Part shown: piece by piece, positions 26,433 through 34,027 of the stretch
Position numbering within the stretch: position 1 is the stretch's first letter
Layout of the letters: every line of letters starts with the position of its first letter
Assembly (NCBI GenBank): GCA_027334565.1
Contig: DAHWUP010000001.1
Coordinates: 62,001-126,000 of the forward strand
Direction: 5' to 3'
Source of the DNA: Candidatus Levyibacteriota bacterium
GTDB lineage: Bacteria; Patescibacteria; Microgenomatia; Levybacterales; UBA12049
Length of the DNA stretch: 64,000 nucleotides
Notes under the pieces: generated by a model
Database searches by the model: none
The model's input: only the letters and a program-made list of their open reading frames with translations
Told to the model about the DNA's origin: nothing
Program-made: the position numbers and the translations under genes

Positions 26433-26596
26433 TTATTTTCCTCCTCTCCTTAGAGGTTATATATAAATAGATCTGCTTAGAAAATGAAGTAAATTTTAAG
26501 TTTTAAGAAGATACCGCGTGGAAATTTGAAACCTCTTTATCTATTTAAAAACTAAATCAAGTGTAAGCAGATGTATTTACATACAACCTGCGTTCC
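26433..26596 (-). promoter_or_regulatory. Structured 5' leader of the RRM-helicase operon (candidate RNA switch)
   Basis: Three pairings are visible on the minus strand. A 9-base long-range helix pairs 26564-26572 with 26471-26479 (ATCTGCTTA / TAAGCAGAT). AACCTCT (26452-26458) can pair with AGAGGTT (26530-26536), or its CCTCT with AGAGG (26443-26447), which is part of the AAGGAGAGGAGG ribosome binding site. The last two pairings exclude each other, so the leader can open or close the site. Trigger (temperature, helicase, ligand) unknown. Confidence 0.55.
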
Positions 26597-26602
26597 TAGT
26601 TA

Positions 26603-26631
26603 TTATATAACTTATGGTTGATAAAGTCAAT
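26603..26631 (-). promoter_or_regulatory. Promoter of the RRM-helicase operon
   Basis: -35 TTGACT (26626-26631), 17-base spacer, -10 TATAAT (26603-26608), minus strand. Transcription should begin near 26596, giving a leader of about 164 bases, in contrast to the leaderless pattern of many neighbours. Confidence 0.75.
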
Positions 26632-26635
26632 AAAA

Positions 26636-27004
26636 CTATAGGGTGATTAGCTGAGGATAAGTGGAAATAAACTTACTGGATGCATGGGAAAGGAATAGTC
26701 TCTCTGTCTCTTTCAATGTAAAAAAGTCAAGCAATTGATGTTCTGATCGTTGAATATTGTTTACGTTTTTATCGGTAAGTCTTGCGTGGTAATAATTTTC
26801 TGTTATGCGCTCAACGTTTTCTAATGTTATTCCCATTTCTTCCTGAACGCGACTTATTAGGGTTTGCTCTAGTGAGTGATTTTGATTTCTGATGACGGAT
26901 ATTAGCTCCCAAGCGTGTTTTTCTAGATCTAATACGCCTTCCTGTTTATGCATTAGTAGTACTTTATTTTTGTAAGTTAAAAGAATTAACCCATAACTAT
27001 TCAT
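26636..27004 (-). CDS. NUDIX domain protein
   Basis: The 122-residue protein has the NUDIX layout: 'LILLTYKNKVLLMHKQEG', 'HAWELISVIRN', and a catalytic box ending 'ISRVQEEMGITLENV'. The second half of the box (R-x-x-E-E-x-G) is kept, but the leading G-E and the E of 'RE' are altered. It may act on a nucleotide-linked substrate with reduced or changed activity. It is island-borne and AT-rich, with TATAAT seven bases before the ATG. Confidence 0.7.
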   Translation of the reverse strand: MNSYGLILLTYKNKVLLMHKQEGVLDLEKHAWELISVIRNQNHSLEQTLISRVQEEMGITLENVERITENYYHARLTDKNVNNIQRSEHQLLDFFTLKETERLFLSHASSKFISTYPQLITL

Positions 27005-27011
27005 ATGTCAC

Positions 27012-27017
27012 ATTATA
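27012..27017 (-). promoter_or_regulatory. -10 box of the island NUDIX gene
   Basis: TATAAT on the minus strand, seven bases before the ATG at 27004. There is no clear -35 or TGn extension. This predicts a leaderless transcript. Confidence 0.5.
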
Positions 27018-27073
27018 GTTCTTGTTGGCAAGTATATGTTGAGCAAAACCCACTTGAGTCACACGACGAGAAA

Positions 27074-27220
27074 CGGTCTGGAACCAGATTGTCATTATAA
27101 GTGCACTTTTTAAAGATTTTTGATTCAGAAATTGACGATATTAACCTTAGTTTTAATCAAAATTCCGAGATTCAGGAGTGATGAATCGCGGCTTTAGGGT
27201 TATAGTCCATCTTTGCTGGC
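27074..27220 (-). repeat. Island repeat copy R4
   Basis: Second copy of the roughly 140-base element at 22620-22758. The left block, from GGTCTGGAACCAGATTGT, is identical apart from a three-base CAT insertion. The right block 'GGCTTTAGGGTTATAGTCC' is nearly identical. It fills most of the 303-base gap between 27004 and 27308, in which no gene is seen. Confidence 0.65.
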
Positions 27221-27307
27221 ACTGATCGAAGATTTACGAACAAAATTGCCGGAAATCATTCAATATCTGGAATTAGTTTATCAAAAAACTAACAAATATC
27301 TTTATTT

Positions 27308-27844
27308 TTAAGACAACTTAAAAGTCGATATTAAATCCCACTTGTGATTATCTTTAGATAAAAATAAAGAAAAAGAATCAATTTTGATTTTATACTTAGG
27401 GTTATAATCTAATAATTCTTGTTTACATTTTTCAAGTTCTTCTTTTGGAATACTTTCTCCAATCGTTGCATGTGGCACATAATTATCTAATTCAAATTTA
27501 GGTTCTTCAATATCTTTAATGAAATCTTTTAACTTTAGGACAATTTTTTTATGTAAATTCTTAATTCTATCAATGTCTTTTATGGCAACATAAATAACGC
27601 CATTAATTGAATTTTCAAAATAACCTAAGCCATTTGTTTCAATATCAAAAGGTTTGGTATTTAATGCAATTTCGTTAAGAATCTTTCTAAAATCTTCTAT
27701 AGAAATTAACAATTCAAAGGGCATTTTCAATGTGACATGGGGAACAATTTCATAGACTGATTTGTTAAATTTATATCTTAATATAGATAACTCGTTAGAA
27801 ATCTCTTTAGGAAAAGTTAAAATAACTGCATATTGCTGGTCCAT
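27308..27844 (-). CDS. 2H phosphoesterase (2'-5' RNA ligase / cyclic phosphodiesterase family)
   Basis: The 178-residue protein has both catalytic motifs of the 2H superfamily: 'IVPHVTLKMPF' and 'YVPHATIGESIP'. The spacing fits the YjcG/LigT type. Members open 2',3'-cyclic phosphates on RNA ends or ADP-ribose cyclic phosphate. It lies at the tRNA-Gln edge of the island, 86 bases from the tRNA gene. A second, degenerate family member lies at the other edge. Confidence 0.85.
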   Translation of the reverse strand: MDQQYAVILTFPKEISNELSILRYKFNKSVYEIVPHVTLKMPFELLISIEDFRKILNEIALNTKPFDIETNGLGYFENSINGVIYVAIKDIDRIKNLHKKIVLKLKDFIKDIEEPKFELDNYVPHATIGESIPKEELEKCKQELLDYNPKYKIKIDSFSLFLSKDNHKWDLISTFKLS

Positions 27845-27850
27845 TCAATG

Positions 27851-27859
27851 ATTATATCA
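27851..27859 (-). promoter_or_regulatory. Extended -10 promoter, 2H phosphoesterase
   Basis: TGA-TATAAT on the minus strand, six bases, ATG at 27844. This predicts a leaderless transcript. Confidence 0.65.
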
Positions 27860-27930
27860 CCTGAGGTTAATGTTCGAATTCAGCCTGGGGTTGCACAGTG
27901 TGATATAGTTTTTTGAGGCTAAAAATTTTG

Positions 27931-28001
27931 CTGCCGAGCAGGGATTCGAACCCCAATAAACGGATCCAGATTCCGTTGTCCTACCATTAGACGACTCGGC
28001 A
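27931..28001 (-). tRNA. tRNA-Gln (anticodon CTG)
   Basis: A 71-base cloverleaf is readable. The acceptor stem is TGCCGAG / CTCGGCA, the D arm contains 'TCTAATGGTAGGA', the anticodon stem is ACGGA/TCCGT with loop ATCTGGA (anticodon CTG, reading CAG), and the T arm is GGGGTTCGAATCCC. The discriminator is G and no CCA is encoded; a CCA-adding enzyme gene lies at 36753. No glutaminyl-tRNA synthetase is seen, so charging probably goes through GluRS and an amidotransferase (inference). Confidence 0.95.
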
Positions 28002-28076
28002 ACGTACCCGAATTATACCAAACTATCCACGGCCTGAAAACTTGTGAAATTAAGAAAGACGGACTAATATTGACTT

Positions 28077-28439
28077 GTGAGGCGTAGATTGATTGATTTT
28101 ATCGGTTGGGGGCTAATCCTCTGGTTATTTGGTTATATACTGGGAATAATTTTTTTTATGTTCATTCCCAAGCCACTCATCGGGTGGGCAATAATGCCTT
28201 TTGGTATTTTGATCACCCTGTGGATCCTATTTAGGCGCATAAAACCCGTCACAATTGGCTATTACCTAATTCTGGCTTTTTGCTGGACGACTATTGCGAT
28301 TATTTTTGATTACGCATTCATCGTAAAATTATTAAATTCTTCCGAATATTATAAATCTGATGTTTATATTTATTATTTGCTGACTTTTATATTACCACTT
28401 ACGGCCGGCATACTAAAAAGGAACCGTCACGCAGCTTAA
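28077..28439 (+). CDS. Hypothetical four-helix membrane protein
   Basis: The 120-residue protein has four hydrophobic segments (about 8-30, 35-50, 60-82, 97-114) and few polar residues. I recognise no family. The start is GTG with no ribosome binding site, so the exact start is uncertain. It converges with dgkA, leaving 2 bp. Confidence 0.6.
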   Translation: MRRRLIDFIGWGLILWLFGYILGIIFFMFIPKPLIGWAIMPFGILITLWILFRRIKPVTIGYYLILAFCWTTIAIIFDYAFIVKLLNSSEYYKSDVYIYYLLTFILPLTAGILKRNRHAA

Positions 28440-28441
28440 TC

Positions 28442-28810
28442 TTAATAGAATAAAGTTAAAATATGGGGAACAAAAATGAACGCACCGACAAGCGCCGCAA
28501 AGATTGAGACCAAAAGAACCATTCCGGCACACACGTCTTTCGCAATTTTTGCGTGGATGTTGTGTTCGTCAATCAACAAATCAACTACTTCTTCGATGGC
28601 GGTATTGATCATTTCCGCGGAAATAACTAAAACAGTCAGTAGCCCTACGCTGAATATTTCATATTTGCTAAGTCCCAACAAAACACCCGCAAGTAAAACG
28701 AAAGTCCCCACAATGATGTGAATTTTAATATTTTGGTTTTCCTTAAAGGCATAGAAGATTCCCTGCCAGGCATAATAGAATGACTTACTAAGCTTCCCAA
28801 AATTTATCAT
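28442..28810 (-). CDS. dgkA: Diacylglycerol/undecaprenol kinase
   Basis: Small integral-membrane lipid kinase that phosphorylates diacylglycerol or, in Gram-positive types, undecaprenol. The 122-residue protein shows 'SFYYAWQGIFYAFKENQNIKIH' split around the first amphipathic helix, three membrane helices, and the signature 'VISAEMINTAIEEVVDLL' with 'HAKIAKDVCAGMVLL'. The monoderm context favours undecaprenol. It overlaps the upstream PAP2 gene by 4 bp. Confidence 0.93.
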   Translation of the reverse strand: MINFGKLSKSFYYAWQGIFYAFKENQNIKIHIIVGTFVLLAGVLLGLSKYEIFSVGLLTVLVISAEMINTAIEEVVDLLIDEHNIHAKIAKDVCAGMVLLVSIFAALVGAFIFVPHILTLFY

Positions 28811-29391
28811 ACTATATATTTAAATATAACATACACCGTCAGAGTAATTAAAATGCCCATTGTTGCCCCGATGAGCGTTTGTCGCTTGGTATGATTGTGG
28901 GTTTTGATCCTTGCCCAGGCGACCAACGGAACAAAAACAAAGGTCCAAACATAAATATAATTAATACCTACGGTTAACGCGGTCGCAAAAGCCGCGATTG
29001 CCGCAACATGAACACTGGCTTTGGTTACCCGGTTTATCATTTCCATAAATATGAGCCCCAAAATCAAACCGAACAAAGCAATAAACAGAACAACCGGCGC
29101 TTTTAAAAAAAATAAGAAAACGATGTAAATCAAAGACATTATCACCGCTGCCGTATATAAAACCGGTCTTTGTGAACGCTTCGAAATATCCAGATCGGAA
29201 AAATATCCCTTTTCGATACCAATCAAAATGATTACGGAGAAAATTAAGGTGAAGATCAAAGAAAAAAGCGTCCAAAAGTAGGCTTTTGACGCATCGCCCG
29301 TTTCCTTAACGATCAGAATATATGGTGTTACGGTTAAAATCACCAAAGGGTTTAATATCGTTGAAATAATTTTTGCGATCAGCTTACTCAC
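28807..29391 (-). CDS. PAP2-family membrane phosphatase, atypical
   Basis: The 194-residue protein has about six membrane helices. Degenerate PAP2 motifs are visible: 'DISKRSQRPVLY' (K-x-RP), 'TKASVHVAAIAAFA' in the PSGH position with V replacing G, and 'ARIKTHNHTKRQTLIG' in the SRx5H position. It may dephosphorylate undecaprenyl diphosphate or another lipid phosphate. It overlaps gltX by 8 bp upstream and dgkA by 4 bp downstream, so the three form one unit. Confidence 0.75.
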   Translation of the reverse strand: MSKLIAKIISTILNPLVILTVTPYILIVKETGDASKAYFWTLFSLIFTLIFSVIILIGIEKGYFSDLDISKRSQRPVLYTAAVIMSLIYIVFLFFLKAPVVLFIALFGLILGLIFMEMINRVTKASVHVAAIAAFATALTVGINYIYVWTFVFVPLVAWARIKTHNHTKRQTLIGATMGILITLTVYVIFKYIV

Positions 29392-30628
29392 CTTTTAAAT
29401 TTTTGATGAAAAAATCTTTATGGTATATTCGTAAAAGTTCACCCAGAGGCAGTCCTTGTTCTTTACCGGTCAAAATAAAGTAGATGGTTTTAAACGATAT
29501 GTTCTTTTCCTTATTAAATTTTCGCAATGAATCGATCAAGCTTTCCTCCGTCCATTCATCTGATAGATCGCTTTCAAGTTGAACCAACAATTGTTCAGCA
29601 ATCCCTCTCTCTTCCTTTGTATATTTTCTTTTTAATTGTTTTTCGGAAACCAGCTTTTCAAAATCTGCCAGAGTCCTCATTCTGGTTTTGGCCAAATCCA
29701 GAATTAATCCTTTTGTAGTCTTATTGCTTAGGACCGTCAACATTTCTTTGTTCTTTAAATAATATTCCAGTAATTTTTTTTCGAGGACGTCATTTTTTAA
29801 AGTTCTGATCCAAACCCCGTTAAGCCACTGCAGTTTTTTGATGTCAAAAATAGGGTTTGCGGTATTTACTTTTTCCAAGGTAAACGACTTGCACATCTGA
29901 GCAAGACTCATCTGTTCATTATCGCCACCCGGATTCCACCCCAAAAGTGCCATATAATTTAACAGCGCTTCTTTTACGTATCCTTCATCGCGATAATCCA
30001 AAATCGACTTTGCTCCGTGTCGCTTGGATAATTTTGACTTATCCGTCCCCAAAATAACCGGCAGATGCGCAAAAACAGGAGGTTTCCAGCCGAAACAAGC
30101 GTATAGATATAAATGTTTGGGGGTCGAGGAGATCCATTCTTCACCTCTTATAACATCGGTTATACCCATCAGATGATCATCTACAACATTTGCAAGATGA
30201 TAAGTTGGAAAACCATCCGATTTTAAAATTACGAACTCATCCACGTCTTTTCCGTTGAAAGAAATTTTTTTGCCGGCTACTCCATCTATCCATTCGTAAA
30301 CTTTATTTTCCGGCAATCGTACCCAAACTGCACCTTCCCTTTCATGAGCAACTTTTTTGTCCAAAAGCTCTTGAACATATTTTTTATACAAATCCAGCCT
30401 TTCAGACTGGTGTACAATTTCTCCGTCCCATTCAAGACCAAGCCAATCAAGAATATCAATAATCGCCTGCTCGGCTTCTTTTACGACACGTTTCCTGTCC
30501 GTGTCCTCGATACGAACTATGAATTCTCCGCGATTATGTTTGGCATAAAGATAATTGAACAATGCGGTTCTGGTATTACCGATGTGAGGTATTCCGGTCG
30601 GACTGGGTGCGAATCTTACTTTTATCAT
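29384..30628 (-). CDS. gltX: Glutamyl-tRNA synthetase
   Basis: Class I synthetase charging tRNA-Glu and probably tRNA-Gln. The 414-residue protein has 'FAPSPTGIPHIGNTRTALFN' (HIGH region), 'VRIEDTD', 'PTYHLANVVDDHLMGI', 'RGEEWISSTPKHLYLY' and the KMSKS loop as 'KLSKRHGA'. It is shorter than the usual 465-490 residues, mainly in the anticodon-binding end. The lack of GlnRS in the window and the nearby tRNA-Gln suggest a non-discriminating enzyme (inference). Confidence 0.95.
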   Translation of the reverse strand: MIKVRFAPSPTGIPHIGNTRTALFNYLYAKHNRGEFIVRIEDTDRKRVVKEAEQAIIDILDWLGLEWDGEIVHQSERLDLYKKYVQELLDKKVAHEREGAVWVRLPENKVYEWIDGVAGKKISFNGKDVDEFVILKSDGFPTYHLANVVDDHLMGITDVIRGEEWISSTPKHLYLYACFGWKPPVFAHLPVILGTDKSKLSKRHGAKSILDYRDEGYVKEALLNYMALLGWNPGGDNEQMSLAQMCKSFTLEKVNTANPIFDIKKLQWLNGVWIRTLKNDVLEKKLLEYYLKNKEMLTVLSNKTTKGLILDLAKTRMRTLADFEKLVSEKQLKRKYTKEERGIAEQLLVQLESDLSDEWTEESLIDSLRKFNKEKNISFKTIYFILTGKEQGLPLGELLRIYHKDFFIKNLKGE

Positions 30629-30632
30629 ATGC

Positions 30633-30665
30633 TTGCATTGTAGCCTAAAATTTTCTTATACTCAA
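30633..30665. promoter_or_regulatory. Interleaved divergent promoter, gltX and 30669 gene
   Basis: Forward: -35 TTGCAT (30633-30638), 18 bases, -10 TATACT (30657-30662), six bases, ATG 30669. Reverse: -35 TTGAGT (30660-30665), 17 bases, -10 TACAAT (30637-30642), eight bases, ATG 30628. Each -35 overlaps the other's -10 within a 40-base gap, and both transcripts would be leaderless or nearly so. Confidence 0.65.
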
Positions 30666-30668
30666 TAT

Positions 30669-31718
30669 ATGTTCACCCTTAGCGAAGCTAGCGCACAAGT
30701 TAAAAAATTTATGGTCCTCGGCGGATTATTTATTGGGCTTTTGATCATCGCGTTTATATTAATTCGAATATTTGTCATCGTTAAAAACATTATCGCTCCG
30801 CCGCCGCCGCCAACTGCTACCTCGGCATTCGGAACTTTGCCTATGCAGGTCTTCCCGCAAAATGCCACATCAAAAAATTTAACGTATAGCATAAATACTT
30901 TGTCGGGCTATCTACCAACGCTGTCGACGGTCATGAACGTCTATCGCATGCAGGCGATTGTTCCAAACCTCCTTTCTTTCAATAAACTCCAGAGTGAGGT
31001 TTCTTCGATAGGCTTTCCAACGACTTACACCACGATCTCGGATGTCGTATTTGAATGGCAAAGACAAAACGAAGGAGTTAATTTATCGTTAAAAGGTAAC
31101 TCGCTGACCGGCAATTTCAACATAACTTCGGATTATACATCCAATGCCGACGTGTTGGCACGAGTGAGGGTTCCGGCCCCAGATCAAGCCGCTCAAATAG
31201 CTGCCACTATGCTTGATACCATGGGGCTTGTATCCAATGACCTTGACCAAAACAACATAAAAACCAAATTATTTTCAATTGTTAACGGTAACCTCGTCCC
31301 AGCCTCAAGCCAATCCACCGCACAGGTGATTAGGGTCGATTATTATCAAAAAGATATCGACAAAATCCCCATTTATTATGAAAAGCCGGACACTCCCAAT
31401 ATAAATATTTTTGTATCCGGAGGAGCGACCGGTCCACAGGTTGTTGCGGTGAACTTTATTCATCAAGCCCCAACCCAAGAATCCGCTACCTATTCGCTTA
31501 AAACGACCGCGCAGGCGTTTGAGGATTTAAAACAGGGAAAAGGATATATCGCTTCGTATAACGGAAACTCGAATAACGTATCGGTCAATAATGTTTTCTT
31601 GGCTTATTACATCTCTTCCCAACAACAGGATTTTCTTATGCCAATTTTTGTCTTTACCGGGGACAACAACTTTTATGCCTACGTACCGGCGGTTACGGAT
31701 GGATCGATAGGTAACTAA
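30669..31718 (+). CDS. Hypothetical protein with N-terminal membrane anchor
   Basis: The 349-residue protein has one transmembrane helix (about 15-40) followed by a poly-proline stretch ('APPPPPTATS') and a large extracytoplasmic beta-rich region with no family I recognise. ATG 30669 is chosen because the -10 box lies six bases before it; an upstream ATG at 30633 would fall within the promoter. It converges with the DD-carboxypeptidase and overlaps it by 26 bp. Confidence 0.7.
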   Translation: MFTLSEASAQVKKFMVLGGLFIGLLIIAFILIRIFVIVKNIIAPPPPPTATSAFGTLPMQVFPQNATSKNLTYSINTLSGYLPTLSTVMNVYRMQAIVPNLLSFNKLQSEVSSIGFPTTYTTISDVVFEWQRQNEGVNLSLKGNSLTGNFNITSDYTSNADVLARVRVPAPDQAAQIAATMLDTMGLVSNDLDQNNIKTKLFSIVNGNLVPASSQSTAQVIRVDYYQKDIDKIPIYYEKPDTPNINIFVSGGATGPQVVAVNFIHQAPTQESATYSLKTTAQAFEDLKQGKGYIASYNGNSNNVSVNNVFLAYYISSQQQDFLMPIFVFTGDNNFYAYVPAVTDGSIGN

Positions 31719-32628
31719 GGTTATTATTGATAAGATCCAGCAGTTTCTCGGTGTCCGCAAATCTGTCGATACTACCCATTACCACGATTATAATCGTTTT
31801 GCCTTTTTCCAATTTCGATGTAACCAGAACCTGTCCCGCTTCTTCGGTGTATCCGGTTTTTACGCCGTTCACTCCGTCTACCCCTAGTAGTATGTTCAAA
31901 TTCTGAAGATCATAAGTATTTCCGTAAATATCACTGATCACTTTTTGTCTTGTAGCCACTATTTTTTTGAAGTCAGGGTTTAAAACCGCAAATGAAGCAA
32001 GACGTGCAAGATCGAATGGCGTGGTATAATCGCCGAAATCATCCAAACCGGCAGGATCCTGGTAATGGGTATTGTAAAGCTGAAAATTATGAGCTTTTTC
32101 ATTCATCTTGGCGACAAAATTTGGCTCTCCGCCGGGATAATTCTGAGAAATAGCCAACGCGGCATCATTGGCCGAGGGCAGAAGCATAGCATATAAAAGG
32201 TCTTCGAATGTAAATTTTTGCCCCTGCATAAGACCCAACACCGAACCGTCATTTGATGCCTGTTTTACGGTTAAGATATCGTTCGGTTTAAAATGAGCCA
32301 AAGCGGTCAACGCGGTCATGATTTTGGTGGTTGAAGCGGTTGAAAATCTAAGGTATGGATTTTTTGAATAAAGCACAACTTTGGAGTCCGCATCCATGAT
32401 AATCGCTCCCTGAGCGCTTATGTCCGGCACAAAATCCAGTTTAATGACCGGCATCTTGGCTTCCTTGCTAACCGAGAAAGGCAAATCGCGTAATTTGTAC
32501 TGCACATTCAACGACGTTATAACAAAATTTACCGTTAAAATCACCAGCAGCAAAATGATCAAAACAACCGGTAAAGTAAAAAGATAAAATATCTTTAAGC
32601 GTTTATTTTTGGGTTGAAAGCCTTTCAT
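31693..32628 (-). CDS. D-alanyl-D-alanine carboxypeptidase (PBP5-like)
   Basis: Penicillin-binding serine peptidase that trims peptidoglycan stems. The 311-residue protein has an N-terminal membrane helix (about 15-38) and the three active-site motifs: SxxK in 'FSTASTTKIMTAL', SxN in 'LLPSANDAA' and KTG in 'GVNGVKTGYTEEAGQ'. It lacks the extended C-terminal beta domain of PBP5. It starts inside the 3' end of aspS (26-bp overlap), so it is translated from that transcript. Confidence 0.94.
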   Translation of the reverse strand: MKGFQPKNKRLKIFYLFTLPVVLIILLLVILTVNFVITSLNVQYKLRDLPFSVSKEAKMPVIKLDFVPDISAQGAIIMDADSKVVLYSKNPYLRFSTASTTKIMTALTALAHFKPNDILTVKQASNDGSVLGLMQGQKFTFEDLLYAMLLPSANDAALAISQNYPGGEPNFVAKMNEKAHNFQLYNTHYQDPAGLDDFGDYTTPFDLARLASFAVLNPDFKKIVATRQKVISDIYGNTYDLQNLNILLGVDGVNGVKTGYTEEAGQVLVTSKLEKGKTIIIVVMGSIDRFADTEKLLDLINNNLSYLSIHP

Positions 32629-33961
32629 CGACTCGTTCCATGTCTCTGGGGAACATGCTTGCTTCTCTGATATTGCTAAGCTGCAAAATTTGCATAGTTA
32701 TCCTTTCCGCACCAAATGCGAATCCGCCTTCGGGAGGAACTCCGTAACGGAATGCTTCCAAAAACATGGAAATTTTTTTGGGATCCATTTTCCAGAGTTT
32801 GACATGCTGCTTCAACTGCTGGTAATCGTTAACCCTTCTTCCCCCGGAAAGCCATTCCAGCCCACGACAAAGCAAATCCATTCCCTCGTTATATTCCGGT
32901 TCATCGGGATTTGGATAAACATAGAACGGTTTATGCCGGGTAGGATATCCGTAAATAAATACGAAATCCGACCCCGTTTCTCGCTTGATGATTTCGCAGA
33001 TTTCCCGCTCGTCTTCGGGATTTAGGTCTTTTTGTCCGCGTACGTCCCGGCCTTTGATTTTGTAAATTTTTTCTTGCGCCTCCCGAAGACTCAAGTTCGG
33101 GGTCTTGTCAATCATTTGCGGGAGACCAACTTTAAAAAGTCTTAACTCATTTGTGCATTCTTTTTCAACCCTTTGAAGTATGAACCTAACTACTTGTTCT
33201 GCCATATCCTTGACATCGGTCCAGGAATCGATAAACGCCATCTCTGCATCCAGCGAAACCACTTCCGCCAAATGTCTGGTAGTTACGCTTGGTTCTGCCC
33301 TGAAAATTTTGTTCACCGAAAATACACGTTCAAAAGCCGACATCACGATTTGTTTATACAGTTGTGGACTTTGTGACAGATAGGCTTTGTGACCGAAATA
33401 ATCGACCGCAAACACTTCCGCTCCGCCTTCGGCAACCGCCGGTACGACCGATGGCGCCTGAAACTCAAAAAAACCTTCCTGCTTAAAAAATTCCCTGAAA
33501 GCATCAATAATAACCGCCTGAACTTTGAAAATCGCCTGAATTTTAGGATGCCTTAGGGTTAGGGAACGATGATCCAAGAGGGTCGGCAACTCAAGGTTTA
33601 AGTCGTCCGCACCCATATCAAAAGGCAGGGTTTCAGCCTCAGCCAATACCTTGATCTTAATAGCCTCAATCTCGACCGTCCCGCTTGCTAAATCCTTATT
33701 TACGGTGCCTTCTGGCCTCTTATTTACCCTTCCAACGACCTCAACCGCATATTCCGCTCTTATATCCTGAGCGACTTTATATGAGTCCTCTGAGACCTTT
33801 GGATTGACTATTACTTGCACAATTCCGTTCCTGTCACGAAGGTCAAAAAAAATCAGCTTTCCGTGGTCACGCCTGATCTTGACCCAACCCCTAAGCATAA
33901 TTTCTTTATCGATGAAATCTTTTGCCTCAGAAGACAACACCCTGGTTAATTTTTGAGCCAT
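32603..33961 (-). CDS. aspS: Aspartyl-tRNA synthetase, short archaeal-type
   Basis: Class II synthetase of 452 residues. An OB-fold anticodon domain ('IMLRGWVKIRRDHGKLIFFD') is followed by the catalytic core with motif 2 'NKIFRAEPSVTTRHLAEVVSLDAEM' in parts and motif 3 'FAFGAERITMQILQL'. The GAD insertion and C-terminal extension of the usual bacterial enzyme (about 590 residues) are absent, so this is the AspRS form typical of archaea, often non-discriminating. ATG 33961 is chosen over the upstream 33979 because the -10 box lies just before it. Confidence 0.92.
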   Translation of the reverse strand: MAQKLTRVLSSEAKDFIDKEIMLRGWVKIRRDHGKLIFFDLRDRNGIVQVIVNPKVSEDSYKVAQDIRAEYAVEVVGRVNKRPEGTVNKDLASGTVEIEAIKIKVLAEAETLPFDMGADDLNLELPTLLDHRSLTLRHPKIQAIFKVQAVIIDAFREFFKQEGFFEFQAPSVVPAVAEGGAEVFAVDYFGHKAYLSQSPQLYKQIVMSAFERVFSVNKIFRAEPSVTTRHLAEVVSLDAEMAFIDSWTDVKDMAEQVVRFILQRVEKECTNELRLFKVGLPQMIDKTPNLSLREAQEKIYKIKGRDVRGQKDLNPEDEREICEIIKRETGSDFVFIYGYPTRHKPFYVYPNPDEPEYNEGMDLLCRGLEWLSGGRRVNDYQQLKQHVKLWKMDPKKISMFLEAFRYGVPPEGGFAFGAERITMQILQLSNIREASMFPRDMERVDERLSTQK

Positions 33962-33970
33962 AACCCCACT

Positions 33971-34021
33971 ATCATACACAAGAAACTCACGCTTGACAAG
34001 AAGCCCAGGCGGTGCTAAACT
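33971..34021. promoter_or_regulatory. Divergent promoters sharing one -35 box (aspS and leader RNA)
   Basis: The string TTGACAA (33993-33999) serves both strands. Forward: TTGACA, 17 bases, TAAACT (34016-34021). Reverse: TTGTCA, 17 bases, TATGAT (33971-33976), nine bases, aspS ATG at 33961. Only one polymerase could use the shared box at a time. Confidence 0.6.
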
Positions 34022-34027
34022 TATATA

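Noticed and set aside
21988..27220. Interpretation of the island repeats as integron attC sites.
   Set aside because: The conserved ends lack the RYYYAAC/GTTRRRY core boxes and no integron integrase is present; only the gene-plus-repeat layout is similar.
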